Notes under the pieces: generated by a model
What the model was told of the DNA's origin: nothing
What the model saw: the letters and a program-made list of their open reading frames with translations, nothing else
Databases searched by the model: none
From: Candidatus Roizmanbacteria bacterium RIFCSPLOWO2_01_FULL_35_13
Lineage (GTDB): Bacteria; Patescibacteriota; Microgenomatia; UBA1406; GWC2-37-13
Length of the DNA stretch: 64,000 nucleotides
Assembly (NCBI GenBank): GCA_001789635.1
Contig: MGAF01000004.1
Coordinates: 1 to 64,000, forward strand
Reading direction: 5' to 3'
Shown here: piece by piece, positions 36,883 to 46,186 of the stretch
How the letters are laid out: each line of letters opens with the position of its first letter
Numbering within the stretch: the first letter of the stretch is position 1
Program-made: the position numbers and the translations under genes

Positions 36883-38022
36883 TTATTTTTTTCTTAAGAA
36901 CGCAGGAATATCGAATTCGGATTCGGTTTCGAGGAGGTCTTCGTCGGTCAAAAGATCTTCGTCGAGTGTGGGTTTTGGGGGATTTGCGGGTTGTGAGGAA
37001 GAGGCGGCGTCTTTTTTCTCGATTCCTTCGGGAGGTTCGTCGCGTTTGAATCTGAAAAGTTTTAATCTTCTTTCATCAAACTTGGTTGCAATAATTGTTA
37101 TTTTAATCTGATCCAGCATTTTTTCGTCGATTACAGCTCCGAAGATAATGTCAGCGTCCGGATCAACCGTTTTTGAAATAATGGTTGCAGCTTCGTCAAT
37201 TTCGGTCATTGATAAATCAGGTCCTCCGACAATATTAAAGAGTACTCCACGGGCGCCTTCGATTGATATGTCAAGCAGGGGAGAAGATATGGCTTGCTTG
37301 ATGGCAATCAAGGCTCTTTTCTCTCCGCTTCCTATACCCATACCCATAAGTGCTGTTCCGGCATTACTCATAACAGTCCGGACATCGGCAAAATCAACAT
37401 TAATTAAACCCGGAGTAGTTACAAGTTCGGCAATTCCTTTCACTCCTTGATGAAGTACTTCGTCGATTTTTTTAAAAGCTTCAAGAATCGGAGTTTTTTT
37501 ATCTATAACCTGAAGAATTCTTTGGTTGGGAACAACAATTAAGGTATCGACCTTATCTCTCAGTTTCTGAATTCCTTCATCAGCTGCGAATTTTCTTTTT
37601 GACCCTTCAAACTCAAAAGGTTTGGTGACTACTGCGACTGTCAAAGCTCCGGTTTCTTTAGCGATTTCAGCCACAACCGGAGATGCTCCTGTGCCTGTTC
37701 CGCCTCCCTGGCCTGAGGTAATAAATACCATATCTGCGCCGCTTAAATCTTCTTTAAGTCTTTCTCTTGATTCTTCGGCCGCTTCTCTTCCAACTTCCGG
37801 ATCTCCTCCGGATCCAAGACCCTTAGTAAAATTTTCACCGATCTGAATTTTTATGGGAGCTTTATTGTTGAGAAGCGCTTGGGCGTCGGTATTGACTGCG
37901 ATAAATTCCACTCCGGTAATTCCGCCTTCGGCAATCATAGAAGAAAGCGCATTGCCTCCGCCTCCGCCAATTCCGACGACTTTAATTCTGGCAGGTTGTC
38001 CGACTTTAGGTCTAATTAACAT
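36883..38022 (-). CDS. ftsZ: cell division protein FtsZ
   Basis: GIGGGGGNALSSMI, GQGGGTGTGASPVVAEIAKE tubulin signature, C-terminal DIPAFLRKK. Confidence 0.97.
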   Translation of the reverse strand: MLIRPKVGQPARIKVVGIGGGGGNALSSMIAEGGITGVEFIAVNTDAQALLNNKAPIKIQIGENFTKGLGSGGDPEVGREAAEESRERLKEDLSGADMVFITSGQGGGTGTGASPVVAEIAKETGALTVAVVTKPFEFEGSKRKFAADEGIQKLRDKVDTLIVVPNQRILQVIDKKTPILEAFKKIDEVLHQGVKGIAELVTTPGLINVDFADVRTVMSNAGTALMGMGIGSGEKRALIAIKQAISSPLLDISIEGARGVLFNIVGGPDLSMTEIDEAATIISKTVDPDADIIFGAVIDEKMLDQIKITIIATKFDERRLKLFRFKRDEPPEGIEKKDAASSSQPANPPKPTLDEDLLTDEDLLETESEFDIPAFLRKK

Positions 38023-39287
38023 TATGGAATGAACTGTTTAAAGAATTCTTTAATTTTTGATACTGAATTTCCTAATTTAATATCTCTTAATATCCTATTA
38101 AAATTTTTCCAGCCGACTTCGGCTATTATATTTTTTTGTCCGTATAAAAGCAAACCGACAGTTGTTGCATATTGCGGGCTCAATAATTCGTCGACCAATC
38201 CTGTTACGCCGGTTGGAGTTCCGATTCTGATAGGTAAACCAAGGGATCTTCTGCCGGTTTCAATTAATCCGACTGTCATTGCGCCGCCGCCTGTGATAAC
38301 CAGACCGGAAGGAACCGCATTGGCAAATCCGCTTTTCTCGATTTCCTCTTCCAATAATTTATATATTTCCTCGAGACGGGGAGCAATAATTCCATCGGTA
38401 AGACTTTTTAAAGTCACAGTTGATACATTTTCCGGTAAATTTAATTGGGATAAATCCAAATCGGTGTCTTTTTTGTGAGCGTCCTTTTTTGTCTTAAGAT
38501 AATGGTTAAGATGAAGTTTAATTTTTTCCGCAGATTGCAATGAAACTCTTAAGCCGACTGCTATGTCATTAGTGATATGTTTTGCGCCGACAGGGATTGA
38601 GGAAGAATAAGATATGGCCCCATCGACATATAAACAAATGTCGGTCTTACCTCCTCCAATATCGACAAGAACCACGCCTAATTCTTTCTCAGTGTCAGTC
38701 AGGGTGGATTGAGCTGACGCCAGAGCAGCAAAAATAAATCCTGAATTATTTAGGCCAAGCTCGGAAAGGCAGCGGTCCAGATTTTTCAAGTTAGTATGAG
38801 AAGCAGTTATAATATGAGTATCAACTTCCAATCTTATTCCCGTCATACCAATCGGGTTTTTTATTCCGGCCTGTCCGTCGACAACATATTCCCTGGGCAT
38901 AACTTCGATAACCTGCCGGGTATTGGAGATGGAAATGGCTCTAGCGGCCTCAACAGCGCGGTTAACATCTTCTTCGACGATTTCCGACTGGGGATTCGAG
39001 ATTGCTACAACACCGTGTGAATTTAAGGAAGAAATATGGGGTCCGCCTACCGACACGAATACCTGATTAATTTTATGCCCTGCCATTCTCTCGGTTTTTT
39101 CAACCGATTCTTCGACAGCCATTGTAATTTCGTCAATATCAACAATCAGTCCTTTTTTGACACCTCTTGAAGTCGCACTGTGAAATCCTATCACCCGAAG
39201 GTCTTCGGTGTCAGCAGATTTTACACCTACTATCGAAGCTATTTTGGAACTGCCAATATCTATTGCTGCCAGTATTTTATCAGTCAT
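38022..39287 (-). CDS. ftsA: cell division protein FtsA
   Basis: AAIDIGSSKIASIVG, VVLVDIGGGKTDICLY, GLVITGGGAMTVGLIE. Confidence 0.95.
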   Translation of the reverse strand: MTDKILAAIDIGSSKIASIVGVKSADTEDLRVIGFHSATSRGVKKGLIVDIDEITMAVEESVEKTERMAGHKINQVFVSVGGPHISSLNSHGVVAISNPQSEIVEEDVNRAVEAARAISISNTRQVIEVMPREYVVDGQAGIKNPIGMTGIRLEVDTHIITASHTNLKNLDRCLSELGLNNSGFIFAALASAQSTLTDTEKELGVVLVDIGGGKTDICLYVDGAISYSSSIPVGAKHITNDIAVGLRVSLQSAEKIKLHLNHYLKTKKDAHKKDTDLDLSQLNLPENVSTVTLKSLTDGIIAPRLEEIYKLLEEEIEKSGFANAVPSGLVITGGGAMTVGLIETGRRSLGLPIRIGTPTGVTGLVDELLSPQYATTVGLLLYGQKNIIAEVGWKNFNRILRDIKLGNSVSKIKEFFKQFIP

Positions 39288-39297
39288 AAATATAAGT

Positions 39298-39440
39298 GTA
39301 ATACTGATCTACTGATTCTATGCGGATCTACCTGCCCGCAATGCTACGCATAGCGTTGCAGGCGGGCGGATATGCGGATAAATCCTTAAAATCCGAATAT
39401 CCGCATCATCCGAATAAGATCCGTAATCCGTATTACATAA
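39298..39440. repeat. intergenic complex inverted repeat with ATCCG words and long GC-rich hairpin
   Basis: CCTGCCCGCAATGCT-ACGCAT-AGCGTTGCAGGCGGG plus GATATGCGGAT...ATCCGAATATCCGCAT. Confidence 0.8.
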
Positions 39441-39445
39441 TTTTT

Positions 39446-40204
39446 TTAGAATTTAACAATAGGTTTATCAAAGCGCAAATCAAGCACTTTAAAATTCTGG
39501 GCTTTAATCTTGAACTGGATTAAAAGTGTTTCCAGTTCATTAGCCTGATTTTCCCGCTCTTTTTCGCCTGAAAAATAAATTTTTTTGCCTGCCTCGCCGG
39601 CAGGCGGGTCTTTCAGATTAAATACTATCATACTCAATCCGCTAATATCAATACTTTCAATTTTTAAATCAAGATCGTAGCATCTTTTTAAAAGAAAAAG
39701 TGCAGTTGTAACTTCTTTATAATCTAAATCCTCGCCTACGTTTAATTGGTAATAATCAAACTTTTGATAAAAATTAATTATTGGCAGATTTTTGTCCTTT
39801 TCTTTTATTTTCTTAATTATTTTTCCATTTTCCGACAGTTGAGCAAAGCCAATATTTAATTTAAGTTGGGCCAGTTGCTCCAAAGATTTTATATTTATAT
39901 AAATTTTATCGGGATATTCTTTAGTTATATCTTCTATTACGATTGCCGGATTACTGTTTGTTATTGTTTCTTTAATGAATTGGGGAGATAAAAAAAGCAG
40001 GTTGGATCCTTTTAAAGATTCAAGGCCGCTTAATTTATTATATACTTTTTCTCCTTCAACCTGAATTGTTTTAAGTTGGAAATAGTTATTTATTAATAAA
40101 AATGAAAAAAAAACCAATAAGGACAGGACAATAACCAGTGAGTAAACCTTTAATTTAGGAGATAATTGAAGAAAGTAATGTCTGGACGATGGTTTGGGCG
40201 GCAT
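39446..40204 (-). CDS. ftsQ: FtsQ-like POTRA division protein
   Basis: Single TM, POTRA-like region and position between murG and ftsA. Confidence 0.75.
   Translation of the reverse strand: MPPKPSSRHYFLQLSPKLKVYSLVIVLSLLVFFSFLLINNYFQLKTIQVEGEKVYNKLSGLESLKGSNLLFLSPQFIKETITNSNPAIVIEDITKEYPDKIYINIKSLEQLAQLKLNIGFAQLSENGKIIKKIKEKDKNLPIINFYQKFDYYQLNVGEDLDYKEVTTALFLLKRCYDLDLKIESIDISGLSMIVFNLKDPPAGEAGKKIYFSGEKERENQANELETLLIQFKIKAQNFKVLDLRFDKPIVKF
39587..39609. repeat. GC-rich element GCCTGCCTCGCCGGCAGGCGGGT inside ftsQ
   Basis: Near-identical reverse complement at 43883..43906; encodes DPPAGEAGK. Confidence 0.88.
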
Positions 40205-41228
40205 TTTTTTTATAGAATAATTCTACATTTTTAAAATTATTTTTATAGTTGTCAATATCAGATAAGACTTTGTCTACCAGATTAAGTAAATTCTTTGACT
40301 CATTATTCTGATCAAATATTTCTCCCGTGCCGGATTTTTGGAATATTTCAGCCTGTCCAAGCTGTTCCTGATTCGCAGACCAGGGAAGCGGAATAAGAAT
40401 AGCCGGCTTTTTCCAGGCAATGAGTTCGAACAAGGTATTTGCTCCGGATCTGCCGATAACAAGATCGGATATTGAGTAGATATAACCAATCTCATCAGCA
40501 AAAAAATGTTCCCGCGGAAAGTAAGTCGTTTTTAATTTATCAGGTAAGATATTTTTTATAATGCGACTGCCGGTTTGGTGAATGACGATGTATTTCTCCA
40601 GCAGCCCGGGCAAAATTTCCTTAATTTTATTATTGATACTGTGAGATCCCAAAGAACCTCCGGTAATATAAATAACCGGTTTATTTTTTAAAAAATTAAA
40701 AGGTTTTTTACTGACTTTCAGTACAGATTTTCTGACTGGATTACCGCTTGCAATTATTTTTTCCGGAGAAAAATACTTTTTTGTTTCCTCAAAACTTATA
40801 AATATTTTTTTGGCCAAAAGACCGGTAATTCTGTTGGTTAAACCGGGTTTTGAGGTTTGCTCGTGAATATAGACAGGAATTTTTAATAAAAATCCTATAA
40901 GACAAACGGGAAAACCGATATAACCGCCAAAAGACAAGATTGAGTTAGGTTTTTCTTTAATCAAGATCCTTAAAGCCTGATAAAAACCAAGCGGTATTTT
41001 TAACAGATTGATAAACGATTTAAAATTGAATAGGCGGGTTAACCTGCCGGTTTGTAAATTATAAAAAAGCACATTTTTTTTTGCAACTTCCCGGTATTCA
41101 AGTGCGAAAGTTTTTTCGTTCTCAGGGTCGTATTTTTTACCGACAAATATGATATCGGCCCTACTTCCAATTTCATCAATAACTGCCAAGGCCGGACTCA
41201 TGTGGCCGCCTGTAATTAAAATCTTCAT
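40155..41228 (-). CDS. murG: UDP-GlcNAc:lipid I GlcNAc transferase
   Basis: ITGGHMSPALAVIDEI, SFGGYIGFPVCL, YITGGSLGSHSIN, IGRSGANTLFELIAWKKPAILIPLPWSANQEQ. Confidence 0.94.
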   Translation of the reverse strand: MKILITGGHMSPALAVIDEIGSRADIIFVGKKYDPENEKTFALEYREVAKKNVLFYNLQTGRLTRLFNFKSFINLLKIPLGFYQALRILIKEKPNSILSFGGYIGFPVCLIGFLLKIPVYIHEQTSKPGLTNRITGLLAKKIFISFEETKKYFSPEKIIASGNPVRKSVLKVSKKPFNFLKNKPVIYITGGSLGSHSINNKIKEILPGLLEKYIVIHQTGSRIIKNILPDKLKTTYFPREHFFADEIGYIYSISDLVIGRSGANTLFELIAWKKPAILIPLPWSANQEQLGQAEIFQKSGTGEIFDQNNESKNLLNLVDKVLSDIDNYKNNFKNVELFYKKNAAQTIVQTLLSSIIS

Positions 41229-41237
41229 ATTTTGTTC

Positions 41238-41290
41238 GTCATTCTGGACGCGCTTCCCGCCAAATTAAGCAGGTAGCTTGCCAGAATGAC
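41238..41290. repeat. 53-bp intergenic repeat GTCATTCTGG...CCAGAATGAC
   Basis: Inverted terminal arms shared with 31697 and 35378 elements. Confidence 0.88.
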
Positions 41291-41316
41291 TATAATTTTT
41301 GATTATCTAACAATGA

Positions 41317-42411
41317 TTATAAGAATCTTACTTTTTTAGATATATTAATTAAAATTCCTATAAAGATAAATGATACTAATAAATTTGATCCTCCGTAGGA
41401 AATAAACGGTAGAGGTACTCCTGTTAAAGGAAGCAGATTAACCATTCCGGCTAAATTAATAATTGCCTGCAGATTAAAAAAAGCAAAAATTCCTCCCGCC
41501 ATCAGTTTTCCGAAGCGGTCCGGAGCATGTTTGACAATCTGATAGATCCGGTACATCAGATAAATATAAACAGCAATAATTAATACTCCTCCGATAAAGC
41601 CAAACTCTTCCCCAATTATTGCGAATATTGAATCGGTGTGGGCCTCGGGCAGATAAAGATATTTTTGCCGGGAAGCTCCCAGTCCCAATCCCAACAATGC
41701 TCCGCTTTCCAAAGAAATCAATATTTGATTTATGTGATAAGTAATTCCCAAAGGATCAAGTTTGGGATCAAAAAACGCCAGTATCCGCTTAAATCTGTAA
41801 GGTGAAACCTTAACTAATAAGAGAAAAACTCCTATAGAAACCGGGATTAGAAAGATCAAATACCAAAGCTCAATTCCTGCCAAAAAATAGATAGTTATTC
41901 CCAAAAAAAATACAATAATTGCGGTTCCCATGTCCGGCTGGAGAATAATGAGAAGCATTAACAGAGAGAGAAGTATCAAAAAAGAGAAGAATCGCCTTCT
42001 TTCTTTATTGGTAAACCAGGAAGAAAGGTAAACGATTACACTTAATTTAGCTAATTCGGTCGGCTGAAGGTTAAAGGGTCCGAGATCTATCCAACGTCTG
42101 GCGCCGCCTGCCTGATAACCCACACCTGGAATAAGTACTATGGATAAAAGTACTATTGTTCCGAATATGAAGAAAAAGGCCAAGTAATAGAGGTTGTGAT
42201 AGTCAAATACGGAAAAAAACGCCATAGCAGCAATTCCGAAAATAATCCAGATAGCCTGCAGTTTGAAAAAATGAAAACTGTCACCGTATTGCTGGAAGCT
42301 TTTCACTGAAGATGCTTCAAAAACAAAAAAAAGTCCGACCAGTGACAAGGTGATCGGAATGGTATAAAGCCAGCTTAGGAATTTTTTCCGGTAAGGTTTG
42401 AACTGTTTCAT
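41317..42411 (-). CDS. ftsW: SEDS peptidoglycan polymerase FtsW
   Basis: GGARRWIDLGPFNLQPTELAKL, GVPLPFISYGGSNLL. Confidence 0.93.
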   Translation of the reverse strand: MKQFKPYRKKFLSWLYTIPITLSLVGLFFVFEASSVKSFQQYGDSFHFFKLQAIWIIFGIAAMAFFSVFDYHNLYYLAFFFIFGTIVLLSIVLIPGVGYQAGGARRWIDLGPFNLQPTELAKLSVIVYLSSWFTNKERRRFFSFLILLSLLMLLIILQPDMGTAIIVFFLGITIYFLAGIELWYLIFLIPVSIGVFLLLVKVSPYRFKRILAFFDPKLDPLGITYHINQILISLESGALLGLGLGASRQKYLYLPEAHTDSIFAIIGEEFGFIGGVLIIAVYIYLMYRIYQIVKHAPDRFGKLMAGGIFAFFNLQAIINLAGMVNLLPLTGVPLPFISYGGSNLLVSFIFIGILINISKKVRFL

Positions 42412-42459
42412 TGTTTAACAAGGCGCAGGATTGTGCCTTGGGTTATAATATACATTATA

Positions 42460-43845
42460 ATGAATCTGTCAGTCCATGAGCTTCGGAAAAAACATTCAAG
42501 ATTTATCTATCACTCTTATCAATTTGATATTGAAAAGGAAATTATCCGATTCAGTTTTCATTTTGAGATTGAGCCGAATATATCTTTTTTTCCTCAAGTT
42601 AATATAGAAGGTATAAATTCAGAGAGAATTAAAACCCTGGGACCTGTTGTATTGAATAATCTTGCCTTCCAGATGGGTTTGATGGAAATTCCAAGCTATT
42701 GGAAAGCTGCCTGTTCTCCGGAGATTTTAGTTAAGGCCGGATTTTTAGACAGATACCAGCTGGTCTGGTGGAAGGATTTATTAATCAGGGGATTGGGCGA
42801 ATTTTTTTATATAAACAGCATCGATTTTACCAGCCGGGATTTTGTAATTATAAAAGCTGAAAAAGAAATGAAAAAAAGAAATAATTTATATGCCGGAAAA
42901 TTAAATTCCGGCAGATATCTGGTTCCGATTGGAGGAGGGAAGGATTCTTCGGTTACAAGTGAATTATTAAAGAATGCAAATAAAATCATTACTCCTTTTT
43001 GTTTGAATCCGACTGAGGCTTCTTTACAAATTATTAAATTTAACGGATTTAAGAGTCCGATAATTGCCGAAAGAAAAATCGATAATAAACTTTTGGCATT
43101 GAATAAAAAAGGTTATCTTAACGGCCATACGCCTTTCTCCGCCTATCTGGCTTTTTTGAGTTCTGTTGTAGCAGTACTTTTTGACAATAAAACAATATTA
43201 GTATCAAACGGGAAAAGTGCAAATGAAGAAAATGTAATTTTCAATGAAGAAGAAATAAATCACCAGTATTCAAAGAGTTTCAGATTCGAACAAAAATTCA
43301 GGGATTATGCAAAAAAATATTTAGCTACGGATTTGGAATTTATCAGTTTTCTCAGGCCGCTTTACGAATTACAGATTGCAAAAATATTTTCAGGATTACC
43401 TGATTATTTTTCCATCTTTAAAAGCTGTAACAAGGGTCAGAAAACAAATACCTGGTGTCATAAGTGTGCCAAATGTTTGTTTGTTTATACTGTTCTATAT
43501 CCTTTTGCCGACAAAAAAATTCTTACTTCACAAATATTTTCGGAAGATTTATTTGAAAAAAAAGAATTGATACCGATGGTGCAGAAATTTCTGGAATTTA
43601 ATAGTGTCAAACCGTTTGACTGTATCGGTACGAGGGAAGAAACAATAGTGGCTTTTTATTTATGTCTTGAAAAAGCAAAGAAGAATGAGGGTAGACTACC
43701 TTTACTACTGCGAATGATAGAGGATATAAAAATGATTAAACTTTCCGATAAAGAAAAAAGTAAGAAAGAAATTCTTAAGAGTTGGGATGAGCAGAATTTC
43801 CTGACAGAAGATTTAGAAGCAATATTGCGTCATTCTGAACGATGA
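42460..43845 (+). CDS. murL: MurL-like UDP-MurNAc-L-Ala-L-Glu epimerase (ATP-pyrophosphatase-type)
   Basis: YLVPIGGGKDSSVTSELL, VSNGKSANEENV, WCHKCAKCLFVYT; adjacent to murD. Confidence 0.72.
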   Translation: MNLSVHELRKKHSRFIYHSYQFDIEKEIIRFSFHFEIEPNISFFPQVNIEGINSERIKTLGPVVLNNLAFQMGLMEIPSYWKAACSPEILVKAGFLDRYQLVWWKDLLIRGLGEFFYINSIDFTSRDFVIIKAEKEMKKRNNLYAGKLNSGRYLVPIGGGKDSSVTSELLKNANKIITPFCLNPTEASLQIIKFNGFKSPIIAERKIDNKLLALNKKGYLNGHTPFSAYLAFLSSVVAVLFDNKTILVSNGKSANEENVIFNEEEINHQYSKSFRFEQKFRDYAKKYLATDLEFISFLRPLYELQIAKIFSGLPDYFSIFKSCNKGQKTNTWCHKCAKCLFVYTVLYPFADKKILTSQIFSEDLFEKKELIPMVQKFLEFNSVKPFDCIGTREETIVAFYLCLEKAKKNEGRLPLLLRMIEDIKMIKLSDKEKSKKEILKSWDEQNFLTEDLEAILRHSER

Positions 43846-43919
43846 GTTTTGAAGTGAAGAATCCTAGCTAGATCCTTCGCTAACCCGCCTTGCCGGCGAG
43901 GCAGGTCGCTCAGGATGAC
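43829..43919. repeat. composite palindromic repeat GTCATTCTGA...TCAGGATGAC containing an ACCCGCCTTGCCGGCGAGGCAGG core
   Basis: Inverted ends; core shared with ftsQ 39587..39609; supplies the last codons and stop of murL. Confidence 0.88.
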
Positions 43920-43934
43920 GGCATTTATAAACGT

Positions 43935-45281
43935 ATGAATATTTTATCGCAGGTAAAACAAAAAAAAATTCTTATTTTGGGTTTGGGAAGAGAAGGGTTA
44001 AGCACCTATCTTTTTTTAAGAAAACAATTCCCTGATAAAATTTTGACTCTTGCCGATAAATTTTCTTTGAATGAACTTCCCAAAAGTTCACAGGTACAAA
44101 TTGCTAAAGATAAAAAAGTTAAATTAAGTTTAGGTAAAGGATATCTAAAGGAAGTTAGAGGATTTGATTTAGTTTTTGTCACTCCAGGTATTAGTGATAC
44201 GATTTTAGAAAAAGTTAAGGAAACCCAGACAATTATTTCAACTAATTTAGAACTTTTTTTTGAATTATTTAAGGGAAAAATAATTGGAGTTACTGGAACT
44301 AAAGGAAAAAGTACAACCGCATCCCTTATTTTTCATGTTTTAAAACAGTCGGGATTAAATGCAATTTTGGCGGGAAATATCGGTGAACCTGCACTTTCAT
44401 ATTTGGATGACATTAATTCGGATTCATTAGTAGTATTGGAACTCTCAAGTTTCCAACTGATGCGGTTTAAAAAAAGCCCCTATATTGCTGTAATACAAAA
44501 TATTGTTCCTGAACATTTGGATTACCATCTATCATTTAAAAAATATGTTGAGGCAAAAACAAACATTGTCAATTATCAAACAAAAAATGATTTTGTAATA
44601 TATAACTCTACGTCAATTCTCGCAACTGAAATTGCTCAAAAAAGTCGTGCCAAGAAAATTTCATTCAGTTTGTTCTCAAAAGAATTTGAAAAAACAATTC
44701 TTCCGATAAAATCAATTCCACTCAGAGGTAAATTTAATCTGCAAAATATAATTCCGGCAATATTAATTGGAAGACTACTTGGTATTTCTGACAAAAAAAT
44801 AGGCTTGGCTATTAAGAATTTTAAACCACTTGAACACCGTCTAGAATTTATACGTAGTATCGATGGAGTTGAATATTATAATGACAGTCTTTCCACAATT
44901 CCGGAGTCAGCCATAGCGGCAATTGAAACTTTTCCTGACAAATATAAGGTACTAATTTTAGGTGGGTATGACAGAGGTTTGGATTTTAAAAAATTAGCTA
45001 AAGTAATTTATTCAGCAAAAATAAGGGGAATAATTCTTTTTCCCACAACCGGTAAAAAGATATGGGAAGTAATTAAAAAAATATTTAAAAATAAAAATTT
45101 ACCCCAGTCAAAATTCGTAACGAATATGAAAGATGCTGTCAAGCAAGTTTTTTCATGGGCCAAAAAAGGTGACGTAGTTCTCCTAAGTCCAGCTTCTCCC
45201 AGTTTTTCTGGGTTTAAAGATTATAAAGATAGAGGAGATCAGTTTAAAAAAGAAGTTCTTAATTTGCAGCAAAAAACATAG
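43935..45281 (+). CDS. murD: UDP-N-acetylmuramoyl-L-alanine-glutamate ligase (MurD or MurD2-like)
   Basis: ILILGLGREGLSTYLFLRK, IGVTGTKGKSTTASLI, ELSSFQLMRF, YNDSLSTIPESAIAAIETF, LILGGYDRGLDF. Confidence 0.93.
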   Translation: MNILSQVKQKKILILGLGREGLSTYLFLRKQFPDKILTLADKFSLNELPKSSQVQIAKDKKVKLSLGKGYLKEVRGFDLVFVTPGISDTILEKVKETQTIISTNLELFFELFKGKIIGVTGTKGKSTTASLIFHVLKQSGLNAILAGNIGEPALSYLDDINSDSLVVLELSSFQLMRFKKSPYIAVIQNIVPEHLDYHLSFKKYVEAKTNIVNYQTKNDFVIYNSTSILATEIAQKSRAKKISFSLFSKEFEKTILPIKSIPLRGKFNLQNIIPAILIGRLLGISDKKIGLAIKNFKPLEHRLEFIRSIDGVEYYNDSLSTIPESAIAAIETFPDKYKVLILGGYDRGLDFKKLAKVIYSAKIRGIILFPTTGKKIWEVIKKIFKNKNLPQSKFVTNMKDAVKQVFSWAKKGDVVLLSPASPSFSGFKDYKDRGDQFKKEVLNLQQKT

Positions 45282-45361
45282 TATAATATGTACGTTTTAT
45301 AGGTGTTATAAATTCGATACTCAAACCTTGAATAAAAGAGATATAGATAGAATAGATAGAT

Positions 45362-45571
45362 ATGAATGATTATTCTAATTTAGCGATTGGTGTTTTAGCT
45401 TTATCAACAGTTGTGAGTGCAGGCCTTGCTGCATATTGGCGGCATGAACTGAAAAAAACGAGGGAAGAATTAACTGAAACTAGAAGCCAATTAATACTAG
45501 AACAACAAAAACCGTTATTGGATAAATTACGAGAAAATACAACAAGTTTTTTTGGGCATATTAGGGGATAA
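45362..45571 (+). CDS. small single-TM hypothetical protein
   Basis: TM helix plus charged coiled-coil tail. Confidence 0.5.
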   Translation: MNDYSNLAIGVLALSTVVSAGLAAYWRHELKKTREELTETRSQLILEQQKPLLDKLRENTTSFFGHIRG

Positions 45572-45587
45572 ATAGAATTATTTAGAC

Positions 45588-45655
45588 TTATTCTTCGAGT
45601 AAGGTCCGAAGTAACGTCGGACCGCATCAAGAAGCGTTCGACAAGCTCGAACTAT
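45588..45655. repeat. intergenic repeat with GTCCGAAGTAACGTCGGAC and GTTCGACAAGCTCGAAC hairpins
   Basis: Both hairpin words occur in other elements (31754, 6857, 35388). Confidence 0.85.
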
Positions 45656-45735
45656 ATAAGTTTGTTAAGATTCGTGAACTTTTACAAAAACCATAAAATT
45701 TGCAAAAACAGATACTGTTTTATAAAATTATTGAT

Positions 45736-45972
45736 ATGAAAAAAGTAAAGGATGTTTATAAGAAATTATCAGCTTTAGTTTGGAAGGAAAAAGACTGGTA
45801 TGTTGCCAAATGCGTTGAAATTAAGGTTGCTAGTCAGGGTAAAACAAAAAAAGATGCTTTGAGTAATTTAAAAGAAGCTTTGGAACTATATTTTGAGGAT
45901 GAGCCTTCGTTTGAGAAATTACCTTCGTTAAGAGAGGTTTCTCTTGAAGAGATTAAAATCTCTTATGCCTAA
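45736..45972 (+). CDS. HicB-like antitoxin
   Basis: ALVWKEKDWYVAKCVEIKVASQGKTKKDALSNLKEALELYFED. Confidence 0.85.
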   Translation: MKKVKDVYKKLSALVWKEKDWYVAKCVEIKVASQGKTKKDALSNLKEALELYFEDEPSFEKLPSLREVSLEEIKISYA

Positions 45973-46186
45973 AATTTATTCAGCAAGAATAGTTTTGAAA
46001 GCATTAAAGAAAGCGGGTTTTGTTAAAATTTCACAAAAGGGTAGTCATATAAAATTAAAAGGTGTAAGAGAAGGTAGGATATTAACAGTTATTGTTCCAA
46101 ATCATAAAACTGTAGCGAGAGGAACTTTTCAAAGTGTCCTCGAACAGGCAGAAATGACCAGTTTAGAATTTGAAGATTATGTTTAA
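45965..46186 (+). CDS. HicA-like mRNA interferase toxin
   Basis: SARIVLKALKKAGFVKISQKGSHIKLKG...VIVPNHKTVARGTFQSVLEQA. Confidence 0.88.
   Translation: MPKIYSARIVLKALKKAGFVKISQKGSHIKLKGVREGRILTVIVPNHKTVARGTFQSVLEQAEMTSLEFEDYV

Noticed and set aside
37148-38478. Plus-strand ORFs opposite ftsZ/ftsA
   Set aside because: Shadow ORFs of well-supported genes.
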